Shown piece by piece: positions 34,480 to 43,431 of a DNA stretch of 64,000 nt. The stretch is from Brenneria populi (lineage in GTDB: Bacteria > Pseudomonadota > Gammaproteobacteria > Enterobacterales > Enterobacteriaceae). Each line of letters opens with the position of its first letter. Position 1 is the stretch's first letter. A model generated the notes under the pieces. That model was not told the origin of the DNA. It made no database searches and saw only the letters and a list, made by a program, of their open reading frames with translations. Both the position numbers and the translations under genes were made by a program. Location: the NCBI RefSeq assembly GCF_036016195.1, contig NZ_JAYWTM010000006.1, positions 248,001-312,000 of the forward strand, read 5' to 3'.

Positions 34480-36135
34480 ATGAATCATCCATTAAAAAAC
34501 GCACTGCCAATCGTTGCCGCAGCTTATGGTGAAAAGTTTGGTGTGAAGGTGCTTATTCAAGGACAAGATGCGTTTACCGATGGTGAGCGGATTGTGATCC
34601 CAACAGCAAACCCAGACGACCCACACTATCAACAGATTGCTTGGGGTTATCTGGCTCATGAAGCGGCGCATATTCGGCATACTAATTTTGACATGGTGCA
34701 GAAGGCGTCGTCCAAACCGATCCGTAAGGCACTTCTCAATATCATTGAGGATGTTCGCATTGAAAACGAATTGGCAAAGGATTACCCCGGAACCCGGCGC
34801 AGTATTTCGCAAGTGATTGAGTACATGGTGGACACACAGCAAATGTGTGTACCTGAACAGCTTGAGCCTGCATCTAACTTGCAAGCCTGGTTGTTGTTCC
34901 GCTTGAGATGCCATTTTCTGGACCAGAAAGCGCTGACGCCTTTGTATCAAGCTGTTGATGAAAGAGTGAGACAACTCTTTCCTGCCGCAGCGATGAGCCG
35001 GTTAAGCGCCATGCTGACAGCAGTGCCTAGCCTGGCATCTACAGGTGAAGTGCTGAAACTTGTCGATGCCATCGTTGCCATGTTGGAAGAAGAATCTCGT
35101 CCACCACAGGATGAGTCGGATGCTGATGGCGGTGATGACATTGGACAAGATGTGAGTAATGACAGCAATAGCAGTAGTGACAGTCAAACCCCGGAAACAG
35201 GTTCGTCTGCAACAGGGGATGCTGCTGAAACGAGTGATTCTGATAACTCTGATCAAGCTGACACTTTGCGACAAGCCTTAGAGGCCAGTGCCGCTCAGTT
35301 TGAACCCGATACCTTTGCCCAAGTGGCAGAAGTGTTGTCGGAACAAGCTGAAGGACATCAGGGCGTCACACCTCTCAGTTTGCCCCAAGCAGAGCAAGCT
35401 ATGTTGGGTGATGAGGCCATCTTGACCTTATCGGCGTCTGAGTCGGCTCAAATTCGAGCCCGACTTAGGGGCATGGTTCAGTCCAGTCAGGACAATCGGA
35501 ATCATGCCAAAAGGCACGGTCTTCGAGTTGCAACTCATCGTCTTGCCGCTTCACAAGCAGGTGAGTCGAGATTGTTTATTCAAAGGCAGCCTCGCATTGC
35601 GCCCAATGCTGCTGTGCACTTGCTTGTCGATATATCGGGCTCAATGGGTAAGCCCATTGGCGAAGGTAATCGAAAGTACTTTCATGTTGCTAATGAAGCC
35701 GCTTTGGCTTTGGCCATGGCACTGGAAGGCATACCTGGTGTTGTACCTGCGGTCAGTTATTTTCCTGGTATTCATCAGGAAGTTTCTATCGCGTTATTGC
35801 CCAAGCAATCGGTTCGACATCGGGCCGCCTGTTTTGACCAAAAACCACGAGGTTGTACGCCTATGGCACAAGCGATGTGGTTTGCGGCAAACAGTTTGTT
35901 AGCGCAAAAACAGAAGCGAAAGCTAATGATAGTGCTAACGGATGGTGACCCAGATGATTGGGCTGCCACGCATGACATTGTTGACCGGTGCAGACGAAGT
36001 GGCTTTGAGCTGCTGGGAATAGGGATTCAAACACGCAGTGTTGAGAAATTCTTTCCTCAAAGCATCGTGATTAACGACGTCAAAGATCTGAAGCGTGAGT
36101 TATTCGAAGTAACACAACAACTGTTAATTCAGTAA
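34480..36135 (+). CDS. cobT: CobT-like VWA-domain protein
   Basis: 551 residues. N-terminal metal-binding-like HEAAHIRHTNF segment (about residues 62-72), a central acidic Asp/Ser-rich region (about 205-265) and a C-terminal von Willebrand A domain with MIDAS DISGSMGKP (about 385-392). This is the CobT/VWA partner of the AAA+ CobS. Confidence 0.87.
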   Translation: MNHPLKNALPIVAAAYGEKFGVKVLIQGQDAFTDGERIVIPTANPDDPHYQQIAWGYLAHEAAHIRHTNFDMVQKASSKPIRKALLNIIEDVRIENELAKDYPGTRRSISQVIEYMVDTQQMCVPEQLEPASNLQAWLLFRLRCHFLDQKALTPLYQAVDERVRQLFPAAAMSRLSAMLTAVPSLASTGEVLKLVDAIVAMLEEESRPPQDESDADGGDDIGQDVSNDSNSSSDSQTPETGSSATGDAAETSDSDNSDQADTLRQALEASAAQFEPDTFAQVAEVLSEQAEGHQGVTPLSLPQAEQAMLGDEAILTLSASESAQIRARLRGMVQSSQDNRNHAKRHGLRVATHRLAASQAGESRLFIQRQPRIAPNAAVHLLVDISGSMGKPIGEGNRKYFHVANEAALALAMALEGIPGVVPAVSYFPGIHQEVSIALLPKQSVRHRAACFDQKPRGCTPMAQAMWFAANSLLAQKQKRKLMIVLTDGDPDDWAATHDIVDRCRRSGFELLGIGIQTRSVEKFFPQSIVINDVKDLKRELFEVTQQLLIQ

Positions 36136-36152
36136 CCACATCAATTTTACCA

Positions 36153-36213
36153 CCCTCCGGGGACGATTCCGTCCCCTTCAGGGCATGGGTTCGTCTCCGT
36201 TTTTTTTGGAGAC
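36153..36213 (+). promoter_or_regulatory. two-hairpin SD-masking leader, unit 9 (before radC)
   Basis: Hairpin 1: GGGGAC (36159-36164) with GTCCCC (36171-36176), flanked by CCCT/AGGG. Hairpin 2: GTCTCC (36193-36198) with GGAGAC (36208-36213), masking the radC ribosome site. Alternative: GGGGACGA (36159-36166) with TCGTCTCC (36191-36198). Confidence 0.7.
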
Positions 36214-36217
36214 TCCT

Positions 36218-36715
36218 ATGAAAAACAAAAAATTCTTAGCTGGCGAAGAAGCCGGTACTTACATCGTTCCTGAGCAGGTGACCGAAGCGGATATATTAGA
36301 TATGGCGCTCAAGCTTGCTCGTGGTCGATTGAGTAAAGGTCGAAAAATTGAACAGCCATCGTCGGCGTTCTCATACCTGCAAACACTGATGCACGAGTAT
36401 GAGCACGAGGTTTTTGGTGTGCTGTTTCTTGATACAAAGCATCGCGTCATTCGATTTGAAGAGCTGTTCAAAGGCACTTTAGATGCGGCGAGCGTGTATC
36501 CAAGGGAAGTAACAAAACGAGCGCTAGAACTTAATGCGGCAGCAGTGATACTGGTTCATAACCATCCATCGGGTGATCCTGAACCCAGTGAAGCTGATAA
36601 ACGCATTACTCATCGACTTCGTGACGCCTTGTCACTTGTTGATATTCGAACGCTTGACCATGTTGTGGTCGCATCCGAGGGCTGTGTTTCGCTTGCCGAA
36701 CGCGGTTATCTTTGA
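36218..36715 (+). CDS. radC: RadC/JAB-domain protein
   Basis: 165 residues from ATG 36218. JAB1/MPN+ metal motif ILVHNHPSGDPEPSEADK and the upstream conserved E (EVFGVLFLDTKHRV), as in RadC-like proteins common on ICEs and plasmids. The upstream in-frame start at 36185 lies in the leader. Stop overlaps the next start. Confidence 0.9.
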   Translation: MKNKKFLAGEEAGTYIVPEQVTEADILDMALKLARGRLSKGRKIEQPSSAFSYLQTLMHEYEHEVFGVLFLDTKHRVIRFEELFKGTLDAASVYPREVTKRALELNAAAVILVHNHPSGDPEPSEADKRITHRLRDALSLVDIRTLDHVVVASEGCVSLAERGYL

Positions 36716-37056
36716 TGAATGGGCGCATTGCCCATTCTCCTCCATCACAAAAGCAGTCCCATCAACACACATCATCACAGCTCGAATTTCTATTTGAGTT
36801 TGATGATGCCCCAGTCACTTGGTCTGACACGGAAATCTGGCAGTTACGCGAAGGCATTCTATTGGATGCGATCCGTGTATTGCTGGATGGTCGCGTCAGT
36901 ACTCGGTTGCGCAAGGATGTGTTGTCGTGGATTCAAAATGACGAATTAGCGCCATTTTGCTTTCGTGTTTGCGCAATGGCTGCGGTTGTCGATCCTGATG
37001 TGCTTCGTGATTCCATCATGTGGCTATTAAGACGACATGGTATCCAGCTTGACTAA
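36715..37056 (+). CDS. conserved SXT/R391 protein, S075-like
   Basis: 113 residues from ATG 36715, which shares a base with the radC stop (TGATG). Disordered N-terminus, then a helical region (WQLREGILLDAIRVLLDGRVS...). No domain recognised. Confidence 0.7.
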   Translation: MNGRIAHSPPSQKQSHQHTSSQLEFLFEFDDAPVTWSDTEIWQLREGILLDAIRVLLDGRVSTRLRKDVLSWIQNDELAPFCFRVCAMAAVVDPDVLRDSIMWLLRRHGIQLD

Positions 37057-37094
37057 CGTTCCTGCATTAACCAAACGGCTGAATGCAGGACCCA

Positions 37095-37132
37095 AGCTGA
37101 CTTTTACCACCTGTGGTAGGAGTCGGCTTTTT
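37095..37132. terminator. strong hairpin with T-run before s076
   Basis: AGCTGACTTTTACCAC (37095-37110) pairs with GTGGTAGGAGTCGGCT (37113-37128) over 16 positions with a few G-U pairs, followed by TTTTTA. A CCTGCATT/AATGCAGG hairpin (37061-37068, 37082-37089) lies just upstream. It may terminate the radC transcript or attenuate s076. Confidence 0.65.
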
Positions 37133-37147
37133 ACTTAAGGAGGTTAT

Positions 37148-38221
37148 ATGGCGATACCTTTACAGATTGAAACAGTGAGGCCATATCTTAATGGTCAATG
37201 GCTTCAGGTATTGGCGGCATTGGTGCCAGAACTTGATGCCGCTATTGCTCGAAAAGGCCGTCATGTGGCTTGCCCTGTTCATGGCGGTCGTGATGGCTTT
37301 AGGCTGTTCAAAGATGCTGAATATACCGGAGGTGGCGTTTGTAACACCTGCGGTATCTTTCATGATGGTTTTGAACTGTTGTCTTGGATCAATGGATGGA
37401 ACTTTGCTCAGTCTATTGAGGCAATCGGCCAGGTTCTTGGTATTCAATCCGGACAAATACAAGCGCCTACTCGGCCAATACCGAGTAACGCTGTTGATTG
37501 GAAGGCTAAAAAGCAGGAAGAGGACAAAGCGATTATCTATCGCTTGAATCAAACCTGGGGAGAAACGTTTTCTCTTGCAGATACTCGTGCGCAACCAGTT
37601 TGGAACTACTTGCATCGTCGTGGCATTGTTACCCGGCTTCGCCCTGAATGGGATTCGGTGCTGAGGTTTCATCCAAACTTGCCTTACCATGATGAAGATG
37701 GCCTGTTTATCGATAGCTACCCAGCGCTGCTAGGTAAAATCGTTACTCAGCAAGGGCGTTCGGCCACGTTTCATCGGATCTACCTAAGTGAAGATGGATT
37801 CAAAGCGCCGGTTGAAAAGCCTAAAAAGATGATGCCGATACCAAGTGACAGAACAATCACTGGTGGTGCCATTCGGATAGGTGAGCCTGGTGAGGTATTA
37901 GGTGTTTCTGAAGGCATCGAAACAGCTTTAGCGGTTACCAGAGCTACGGGACAGACATGTTGGTCGGTTGTGAATGCAACGCTACTGGCTAGGTTTGAAC
38001 CACCAAGTAATGTGAAAATGCTGTACATCTGGGCAGACCACGATCTCTCTGAGACCGGCCTGAATGCAGCGAATGAACTCAAGAAAAAAGCCTGGCAAAA
38101 AGGCATTCTGACACAAATCTTGATCCCTCCGATACCAACGTCACTCGGCGTGAAAAGTTGGGATTGGAATGATGTGCTGAATGTTTACGGTGCCATGGGC
38201 TTTCCGAAAGTTCATATCTGA
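37148..38221 (+). CDS. primase-like zinc-finger/Toprim protein, S076-like
   Basis: 357 residues. N-terminal zinc-ribbon CPVHGGRDGFRLF...CNTCG and HDGF helix of P4-alpha/DUF7146 type primases, then a Toprim-like C-terminal half (GVSEGIETALAVTRATG, IWADHDLSETG). Predicted DNA primase, presumably priming the transferred strand. AAGGAGG precedes ATG 37148. Confidence 0.82.
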   Translation: MAIPLQIETVRPYLNGQWLQVLAALVPELDAAIARKGRHVACPVHGGRDGFRLFKDAEYTGGGVCNTCGIFHDGFELLSWINGWNFAQSIEAIGQVLGIQSGQIQAPTRPIPSNAVDWKAKKQEEDKAIIYRLNQTWGETFSLADTRAQPVWNYLHRRGIVTRLRPEWDSVLRFHPNLPYHDEDGLFIDSYPALLGKIVTQQGRSATFHRIYLSEDGFKAPVEKPKKMMPIPSDRTITGGAIRIGEPGEVLGVSEGIETALAVTRATGQTCWSVVNATLLARFEPPSNVKMLYIWADHDLSETGLNAANELKKKAWQKGILTQILIPPIPTSLGVKSWDWNDVLNVYGAMGFPKVHI

Positions 38222-38224
38222 TCC

Positions 38225-38247
38225 AAGGGGCTTCGGCCCCTTTTTTT
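38225..38247 (+). terminator. rho-independent terminator after s076
   Basis: GGGGC (38227-38231), TTCG loop, GCCCC (38236-38240), then seven T. Closes the conserved DNA-processing operon. Confidence 0.9.
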
Positions 38248-38310
38248 GCGCCTTGCATATTTGAAAAAACATGGAGAATGAAAAATAGATAACCAATAGG
38301 AGAAACAAAC

Positions 38311-39018
38311 ATGATGGTATTAACCCTGTTAACAAAGCATATTGATGGTGAGTTTACGGTTTACTGGAAGACCGGCCTTCGAAGAGGTGGTGAGCTAAAG
38401 GTCGATTTAGGTGAGCAATACGACAAGCTACCTGAGCAGCAAAAGCCAATTGCAGCTGAGGTTTATGCTATTCATCACCTACTGTCAGTGAAAGAGGTGA
38501 TGGGGGGTAACCGAAGCGGTAATGGGCTTCAAATCCGGGTCAGTAAAGGAGCTATCAAAAAGTTACAGAAACAACGCTCAACCCAGCATTCACTTTACAG
38601 CCTGACTAGGTTTTTGCTCACTCGATACCAGGAAGCACAGATCTCGGTAGAGAAGCGGGACGATTGGCTCTCACATTCCTTCGAAGAATACAGCGTCGAT
38701 AATGCTACAGTGAGAGAAATCGATGAGATCATCAACGTTCCGAACATTGGACCTGTCGTGGTGACTCGTCATGCACTGGAACGGTTTGTGGAACGGCTTT
38801 CAGACGGTGCTCCTAAGCATCCTTGGAAGGCTTTGTGCTCAAAGCTGCTATGTTCGGGGCTAACTAAAACTCAGTTGCCAGAAAACGTCGCTATTCAAAA
38901 AGCAAAAAAATATGCTCAAGAGGCCGAGTTCTGGCAACATATTGGCAGTAAATTGCACTTCGTTTTGGTTCCAAGTGACCAAACAAAAACCTTGGTTACA
39001 GTTTTCTCGGTTAAATGA
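38311..39018 (+). CDS. conserved hypothetical protein with HALERFVERL motif
   Basis: 235 residues. The C-terminal half has VVVTRHALERFVERLSDG, a HAxxRF-type motif seen in small RNase-like or DUF4258-like proteins. AGGAG lies 9 nt before ATG 38311. It stands alone after a terminator at the left edge of the HS3 cargo. Function unknown. Confidence 0.7.
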   Translation: MMVLTLLTKHIDGEFTVYWKTGLRRGGELKVDLGEQYDKLPEQQKPIAAEVYAIHHLLSVKEVMGGNRSGNGLQIRVSKGAIKKLQKQRSTQHSLYSLTRFLLTRYQEAQISVEKRDDWLSHSFEEYSVDNATVREIDEIINVPNIGPVVVTRHALERFVERLSDGAPKHPWKALCSKLLCSGLTKTQLPENVAIQKAKKYAQEAEFWQHIGSKLHFVLVPSDQTKTLVTVFSVK

Positions 39019-39083
39019 TTTGTTGAATTAACTGTAGCTGCTTGCGAGTGTTCTTTAAGTGCTAAAATCGAATATTAATTACG

Positions 39084-41126
39084 TCACAACCAATCACACT
39101 CACCAGTGTTATCGACAACAGCCACTTTACTCCATCCTTGTTTCTTCAATGAATCGACTTCTTTTTGATTTATTTCTCCACTCTTACTTTCGATATGGCT
39201 CCTTTTCATTGCTAAGCAAAGTAAATGAGATGGCCGTGTCATAGCCACGTAATGAAGCTTTAATCGCTTGACATCAGAATCGGAGATTTTATTTTTGGGT
39301 TTGCATTTTATCCATGGAAAAATCATTTTTAAATGATGTGATTTATTGAATGTATCCAACACCAAAGTTGCAGTATGTGTTTCGCCCTTAACGGAATGAA
39401 TTGAACCTAACTTGATATTCACTTTCCGTCCGTCGTTCTCTACAGTATATGTATTGTTCCGAGTACCAATATGATTTGAAGAAGAATCTTCAGGTAGTTG
39501 ATAGTCCAGAAAGGGGTGGTCGCTCTGTGGAGCTACTCCGGATAGTGAAGTTACTACATCAATAACAATATCCTTCCATGTGGCGCTCCAATCAGCTTCA
39601 GAAGGAAAATTCCGGTCAACAGCGAGATAGCCTATAAGCTTAAGGTATTTATCGCAATTCACTTTGTCATCTTTTAGCGAATCCAAAATGAATCGATGAT
39701 TTCTTTTCCTTGGTTTAGGATCGAATTGTGTTGATAAATCTTTAGCAAAGTTAATTATCCCTATAGTAATACGCTCAACTGTAGTGAATGATTCACCTCC
39801 AGACCCTACGGCGGCAAACTTTTCTCCCAACCTATGACCAGCATTGACATATTGCAAAAAAGTTTTAGGCTTTGGGTCTTTGCTTGCGATATCTGGATCG
39901 TATTGAATGCAGTAATGAGATAAATTGTGAGGTTTATTTTTTTCAGCCCCATCTTTATCTCGGTGTACAGCTCCAACAGCAGTAAAAGTCAATCGATCCA
40001 ACAATTCTTGTTCTTCATCAAATACTGAGAGTAGATACTGCCCGTATGCTTTTAAAACAGCACCGGTGCTACCTTCATCAATTAGAAATATAGCGTGAGC
40101 TGCGTCTTTTGATAAACCGACCTTAGGTCCTTGGCCTGACAATCTCATTTTCCCTACAGATAAGGGAGAAGCTAAATTTGCTATTGATTGACCGAAGCGA
40201 TGGCTATTTGGGAGGTCATACTTAACTTCATCTGATGGAAAACTATCAGTTTTTGCCCTACTAACCTCACCAGCATGATCGAATATTTCTTGATCACTAT
40301 CACCGAATCGTACACGGCAAACAGCGCCATCACCTTCTATGAATGCTCTGTGAAGAATGGATGATTGAGCCTCACTGTTATCTTGAACTTCATCAAGGAA
40401 TACGAGAGGGAAGCGGCCTCGAATATGCTGTTTTATAGAAGGTGAACAATCCATAAGATCATTTGCCCACATAAACATTTCATCATGCGTATGAATACCA
40501 AATTTTTGGATAGATTCTCGACAAGAGTCTGACATGTCCTTATATGGTTTCTTATCTACACCCAGTACGCCTTTCCCCCAAAACACTTGACCAATAGAGA
40601 GTTGACTATTAGTAGCCGTTATTACATTTTTAGACACCAAAGCTTTTTCAGCGTTTTCCCTAGTCCAGGATTTTAATCTATTCCAGCGCCAACTATATGC
40701 GAATTCTGAATCAATAACTTTTATGGGTAATCCCTTTGATCTCAACCAAGGAAGAGCCATAAATTCATTAATAAATCCATGTATAGTTCCAATGTAATGT
40801 GGGTACGATAGAAGCGACCGGCCGACCTCTGTTCCTCCTAGACGCTTTTCAATTTCCTCTTTCGCCACATTTGTATGCGATAAAATACACATACCTTGAC
40901 GTCGGTAAGGCCAGTTACGTGCAAGTATTGCCAGCTTTGCAACAAGCAAAGTTGTTTTACCACTGCCGGGGCAAGCCGATACATCTAATGTTTCTCCAAT
41001 AGATTTAAGTATTCGCTCTCTCGCGCCGTCATCTTTTTCCGGGGAAAAGGCATCATCGGGTAAGCCTAACACTCTCACAACCCAAGCAATATCATCATCC
41101 GTTATCTTTGGCAGATCAACTTTCAC
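39084..41126 (-). CDS. UvrD/Rep-like superfamily 1 helicase (GajB-like)
   Basis: 680 residues with a full set of SF1 motifs: Walker A CPGSGKTT (52-59), motif II VFLDEVQD, motif III RFGDSDQEIFDHAG, motif IV-like NSHRFG, motif V GSIHSVKGETH and motif VI LHYVAMTRP. Its start overlaps the stop of the OLD-type nuclease gene by 4 nt, the gene pairing of Gabija (GajA-GajB). It is longer than described GajB proteins (about 500 residues). Confidence 0.85.
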   Translation of the reverse strand: MKVDLPKITDDDIAWVVRVLGLPDDAFSPEKDDGARERILKSIGETLDVSACPGSGKTTLLVAKLAILARNWPYRRQGMCILSHTNVAKEEIEKRLGGTEVGRSLLSYPHYIGTIHGFINEFMALPWLRSKGLPIKVIDSEFAYSWRWNRLKSWTRENAEKALVSKNVITATNSQLSIGQVFWGKGVLGVDKKPYKDMSDSCRESIQKFGIHTHDEMFMWANDLMDCSPSIKQHIRGRFPLVFLDEVQDNSEAQSSILHRAFIEGDGAVCRVRFGDSDQEIFDHAGEVSRAKTDSFPSDEVKYDLPNSHRFGQSIANLASPLSVGKMRLSGQGPKVGLSKDAAHAIFLIDEGSTGAVLKAYGQYLLSVFDEEQELLDRLTFTAVGAVHRDKDGAEKNKPHNLSHYCIQYDPDIASKDPKPKTFLQYVNAGHRLGEKFAAVGSGGESFTTVERITIGIINFAKDLSTQFDPKPRKRNHRFILDSLKDDKVNCDKYLKLIGYLAVDRNFPSEADWSATWKDIVIDVVTSLSGVAPQSDHPFLDYQLPEDSSSNHIGTRNNTYTVENDGRKVNIKLGSIHSVKGETHTATLVLDTFNKSHHLKMIFPWIKCKPKNKISDSDVKRLKLHYVAMTRPSHLLCLAMKRSHIESKSGEINQKEVDSLKKQGWSKVAVVDNTGECDWL

Positions 41127-43153
41127 GAATCTCCTCCTGATGCTTTATTAAGATTCGATGTAACGTAGTCTATTGCCTCAACAACGTAGCTCGGGAGCTT
41201 AGCCCTTAAATCATAATCTTTGTCGCACTTTTTCTTATTCAAGATAATTTCACACAAATATTGTGCCGCGATGGACTTTGAAGCTTTAGAGCCTGTGACA
41301 TACATTGCATAGACTTTACTGGCTAAAACTTCATTCTTGTCCCAGCCCTTATCTGCTGCAAGTTTGTCAGCTTCTTCCTTTAAGGTTGTATATTTAGCTT
41401 GGGCCTTCTCAAATTTTTCCTCAGCTGTTTTTTCAGAGTAATTATCACCCTCATCCCATATTGCCAATTGAGCAGCAATATAGACTTCTTCAGCCAAAGC
41501 GTTGTCGTTTGCAAATGCTAAGTCATACTCTAGCGTCCACTCATCTGCTACAAATGACTTAACATTTTGCCCATGGGCCTTGGATTTAATCTTTTCCTTA
41601 TGTTCATTTAATTTTGTCACTGGAAAATCCCGTTTAGCACGCCACTTTCTCTCCTCTCCGTCCCCTAATGTCGGCCAATCACTATCGTCTTTGATGATCT
41701 TAGTAATATAGGGACCACAGTTCGGCATAACGTCCAAGTCGGTGACACAAGCGACAGGAACAGTTTGTATTCCATCTTGATCAGGATTTTTTCTCATTAA
41801 GATTTTAGCGTATCGACGTAGTCCAACTCCTCCGACATTGATTATAGAAACACCATGCTCCGTAAAATCTTTACCAATGCACCTAGCCAAGGTAGGCATC
41901 AAAATATTTTCCGCGTCCCCCTCTACAATCATGACACCGCGAGCGAAAAATAGATTAGCTTTAGTTACATCTAGAAAACGCGAGAGGAATTTATAATCAT
42001 TTGAATCAAGCTCAGTCTCACCATCAGCAGTAGAAAAAGCTTTACCAGACCGAATAATAACTAAATTATTAAGATTAATTTCAGATGCTAGGTTTGGGCT
42101 ATGTGTGGTGATTATTATTTGTGGTTTGTTTTCTTTATAATTTTGAGAATCAACTATTTTTTGCAAATACTGTACTAGCCTAAGTTGACGTTGTGCATGA
42201 ACATGTGCCTCAGGCTCCTCTATTAACAATAACGGAAAATGCTCTTGCTCATCAGCTAAAAGGATTAATTCGCATGCAATAAAAAGGATGTTGTTTGATC
42301 CCAGTCCCAATCGCCCAGATGTGTTGTCCACATTGAGAGTTAGTTTCTCTAAGAGTTGTCTAAGTCTTTGGGAATCAGAGCCATTCTGACTAACAGAAAT
42401 CGAGCTTTTTAGTGAATCCCCATGAAGTTGCAATTCTTCTAAATGACTATTTACTTTTGACTTTCCATTCTCAATATGAGGGTGAACTTCAATAAGCTTA
42501 TTGAATAAATCACCTAATCCTAGTAATCCCAGACTTTTAATTTCCTCGAAGCTAAGTAGAGAAAGATCAGCATTTACGGCGTCAAAGAGCTTACCTACTT
42601 CTGCGCCATTGAGTGAATTTAACACCATCGAAAGCCTAGAATTACGTCCGGAGGATAGCTCTCGCTCAGCATCACGTAGTGGCCTTAGATATGTAGCTGC
42701 AAGCAATAAACGGCAATTGTTGTCAATGTTTGGGCCATCTCCATTCTTACCAGATCGAATGTCTGTGGCGATATATGGCCTTCCTGCCCTAGTTCCCATG
42801 CGCTTTGCTGTAAGAGTAAGGTGAAGGATAGGTTCATCTTCGTAATTAACCCCGTATGTTAAGTATTCTGCGAATCCTGATTTATCGCTGGGTGTTAATT
42901 TTTTAAATGTTCCAAATATTTTAATTTCATTTGATTCTGAGTTATCTTTGATTGCCTTGTGAAAGTCATCATCGTTAAATCGAAGCCATTCTTGATCAGT
43001 TGTCCCGAGGAGAAATCTTAGAGCATCAATTACGGCTGTCTTGCCAGAGTCATTTTCACCTACAAGAGCTGTTACTCCTTCGCGAAATCTAACCTTAATG
43101 CCGTCAGGGCCAAATGATCTAAAGTTAGTAATGCTCAGTTCGGCTAGGTACAC
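41123..43153 (-). CDS. OLD-family ATPase/Toprim nuclease (GajA-like)
   Basis: 676 residues. ABC-type ATPase with Walker A VGENDSGKT (31-39), signature-like LGLGSNN, Walker B LLLIEEPEAH (308-317) and H-loop THSP (350-353); then a Toprim nuclease with VEGDAE (410-415) and TDLDV (471-475). A class 2 OLD protein next to a UvrD helicase is the definition of Gabija anti-phage systems. First gene of a two-gene operon inserted at HS3, opposite to the tra genes. Confidence 0.87.
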   Translation of the reverse strand: MYLAELSITNFRSFGPDGIKVRFREGVTALVGENDSGKTAVIDALRFLLGTTDQEWLRFNDDDFHKAIKDNSESNEIKIFGTFKKLTPSDKSGFAEYLTYGVNYEDEPILHLTLTAKRMGTRAGRPYIATDIRSGKNGDGPNIDNNCRLLLAATYLRPLRDAERELSSGRNSRLSMVLNSLNGAEVGKLFDAVNADLSLLSFEEIKSLGLLGLGDLFNKLIEVHPHIENGKSKVNSHLEELQLHGDSLKSSISVSQNGSDSQRLRQLLEKLTLNVDNTSGRLGLGSNNILFIACELILLADEQEHFPLLLIEEPEAHVHAQRQLRLVQYLQKIVDSQNYKENKPQIIITTHSPNLASEINLNNLVIIRSGKAFSTADGETELDSNDYKFLSRFLDVTKANLFFARGVMIVEGDAENILMPTLARCIGKDFTEHGVSIINVGGVGLRRYAKILMRKNPDQDGIQTVPVACVTDLDVMPNCGPYITKIIKDDSDWPTLGDGEERKWRAKRDFPVTKLNEHKEKIKSKAHGQNVKSFVADEWTLEYDLAFANDNALAEEVYIAAQLAIWDEGDNYSEKTAEEKFEKAQAKYTTLKEEADKLAADKGWDKNEVLASKVYAMYVTGSKASKSIAAQYLCEIILNKKKCDKDYDLRAKLPSYVVEAIDYVTSNLNKASGGDS

Positions 43154-43223
43154 TATATTTATCCTTAATTGTTAACTACTTGAAGTCCGTTTGGGGTCGG
43201 AATCTAATTTTATCTCAGACTAT

Positions 43224-43245
43224 CAGACAAATGTGGAATTGTCTG
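43224..43245. promoter_or_regulatory. inverted repeat upstream of the OLD/UvrD operon
   Basis: CAGACAA (43224-43230) and TTGTCTG (43239-43245) form a perfect 7-bp repeat with an 8-nt spacer, 71 bp ahead of the nuclease start. A candidate operator for the cargo operon; the binder is unknown. Confidence 0.4.
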
Positions 43246-43352
43246 CTTCACACTCATAGAAGAAAATCAATCAGTTTTCTTCTTGGTTTCGAACTTTACT
43301 CATTGGCGAAATTCGATTTATGAAGGCCCAAGAGGTAGTCAGAAACACACAC

Positions 43353-43430
43353 GATTCCTTCATCTATCTGGCCAGTCACTCTTAAGGGGATCTTTAGCAT
43401 GTTAGCTCTATGAAATTTTCTGGAGCTGAC
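43353..43430 (+). promoter_or_regulatory. traF leader: shared block and SD-masking hairpin
   Basis: The recurrent block (core ATCTATCTGGCC, 43362-43373) lies 70 nt before traF. GTTAGCTC (43401-43408) pairs over eight positions, one wobble, with GAGCTGAC (43423-43430), directly before ATG 43432 and holding its GGAG. Confidence 0.52.
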
Positions 43431-43431
43431 A

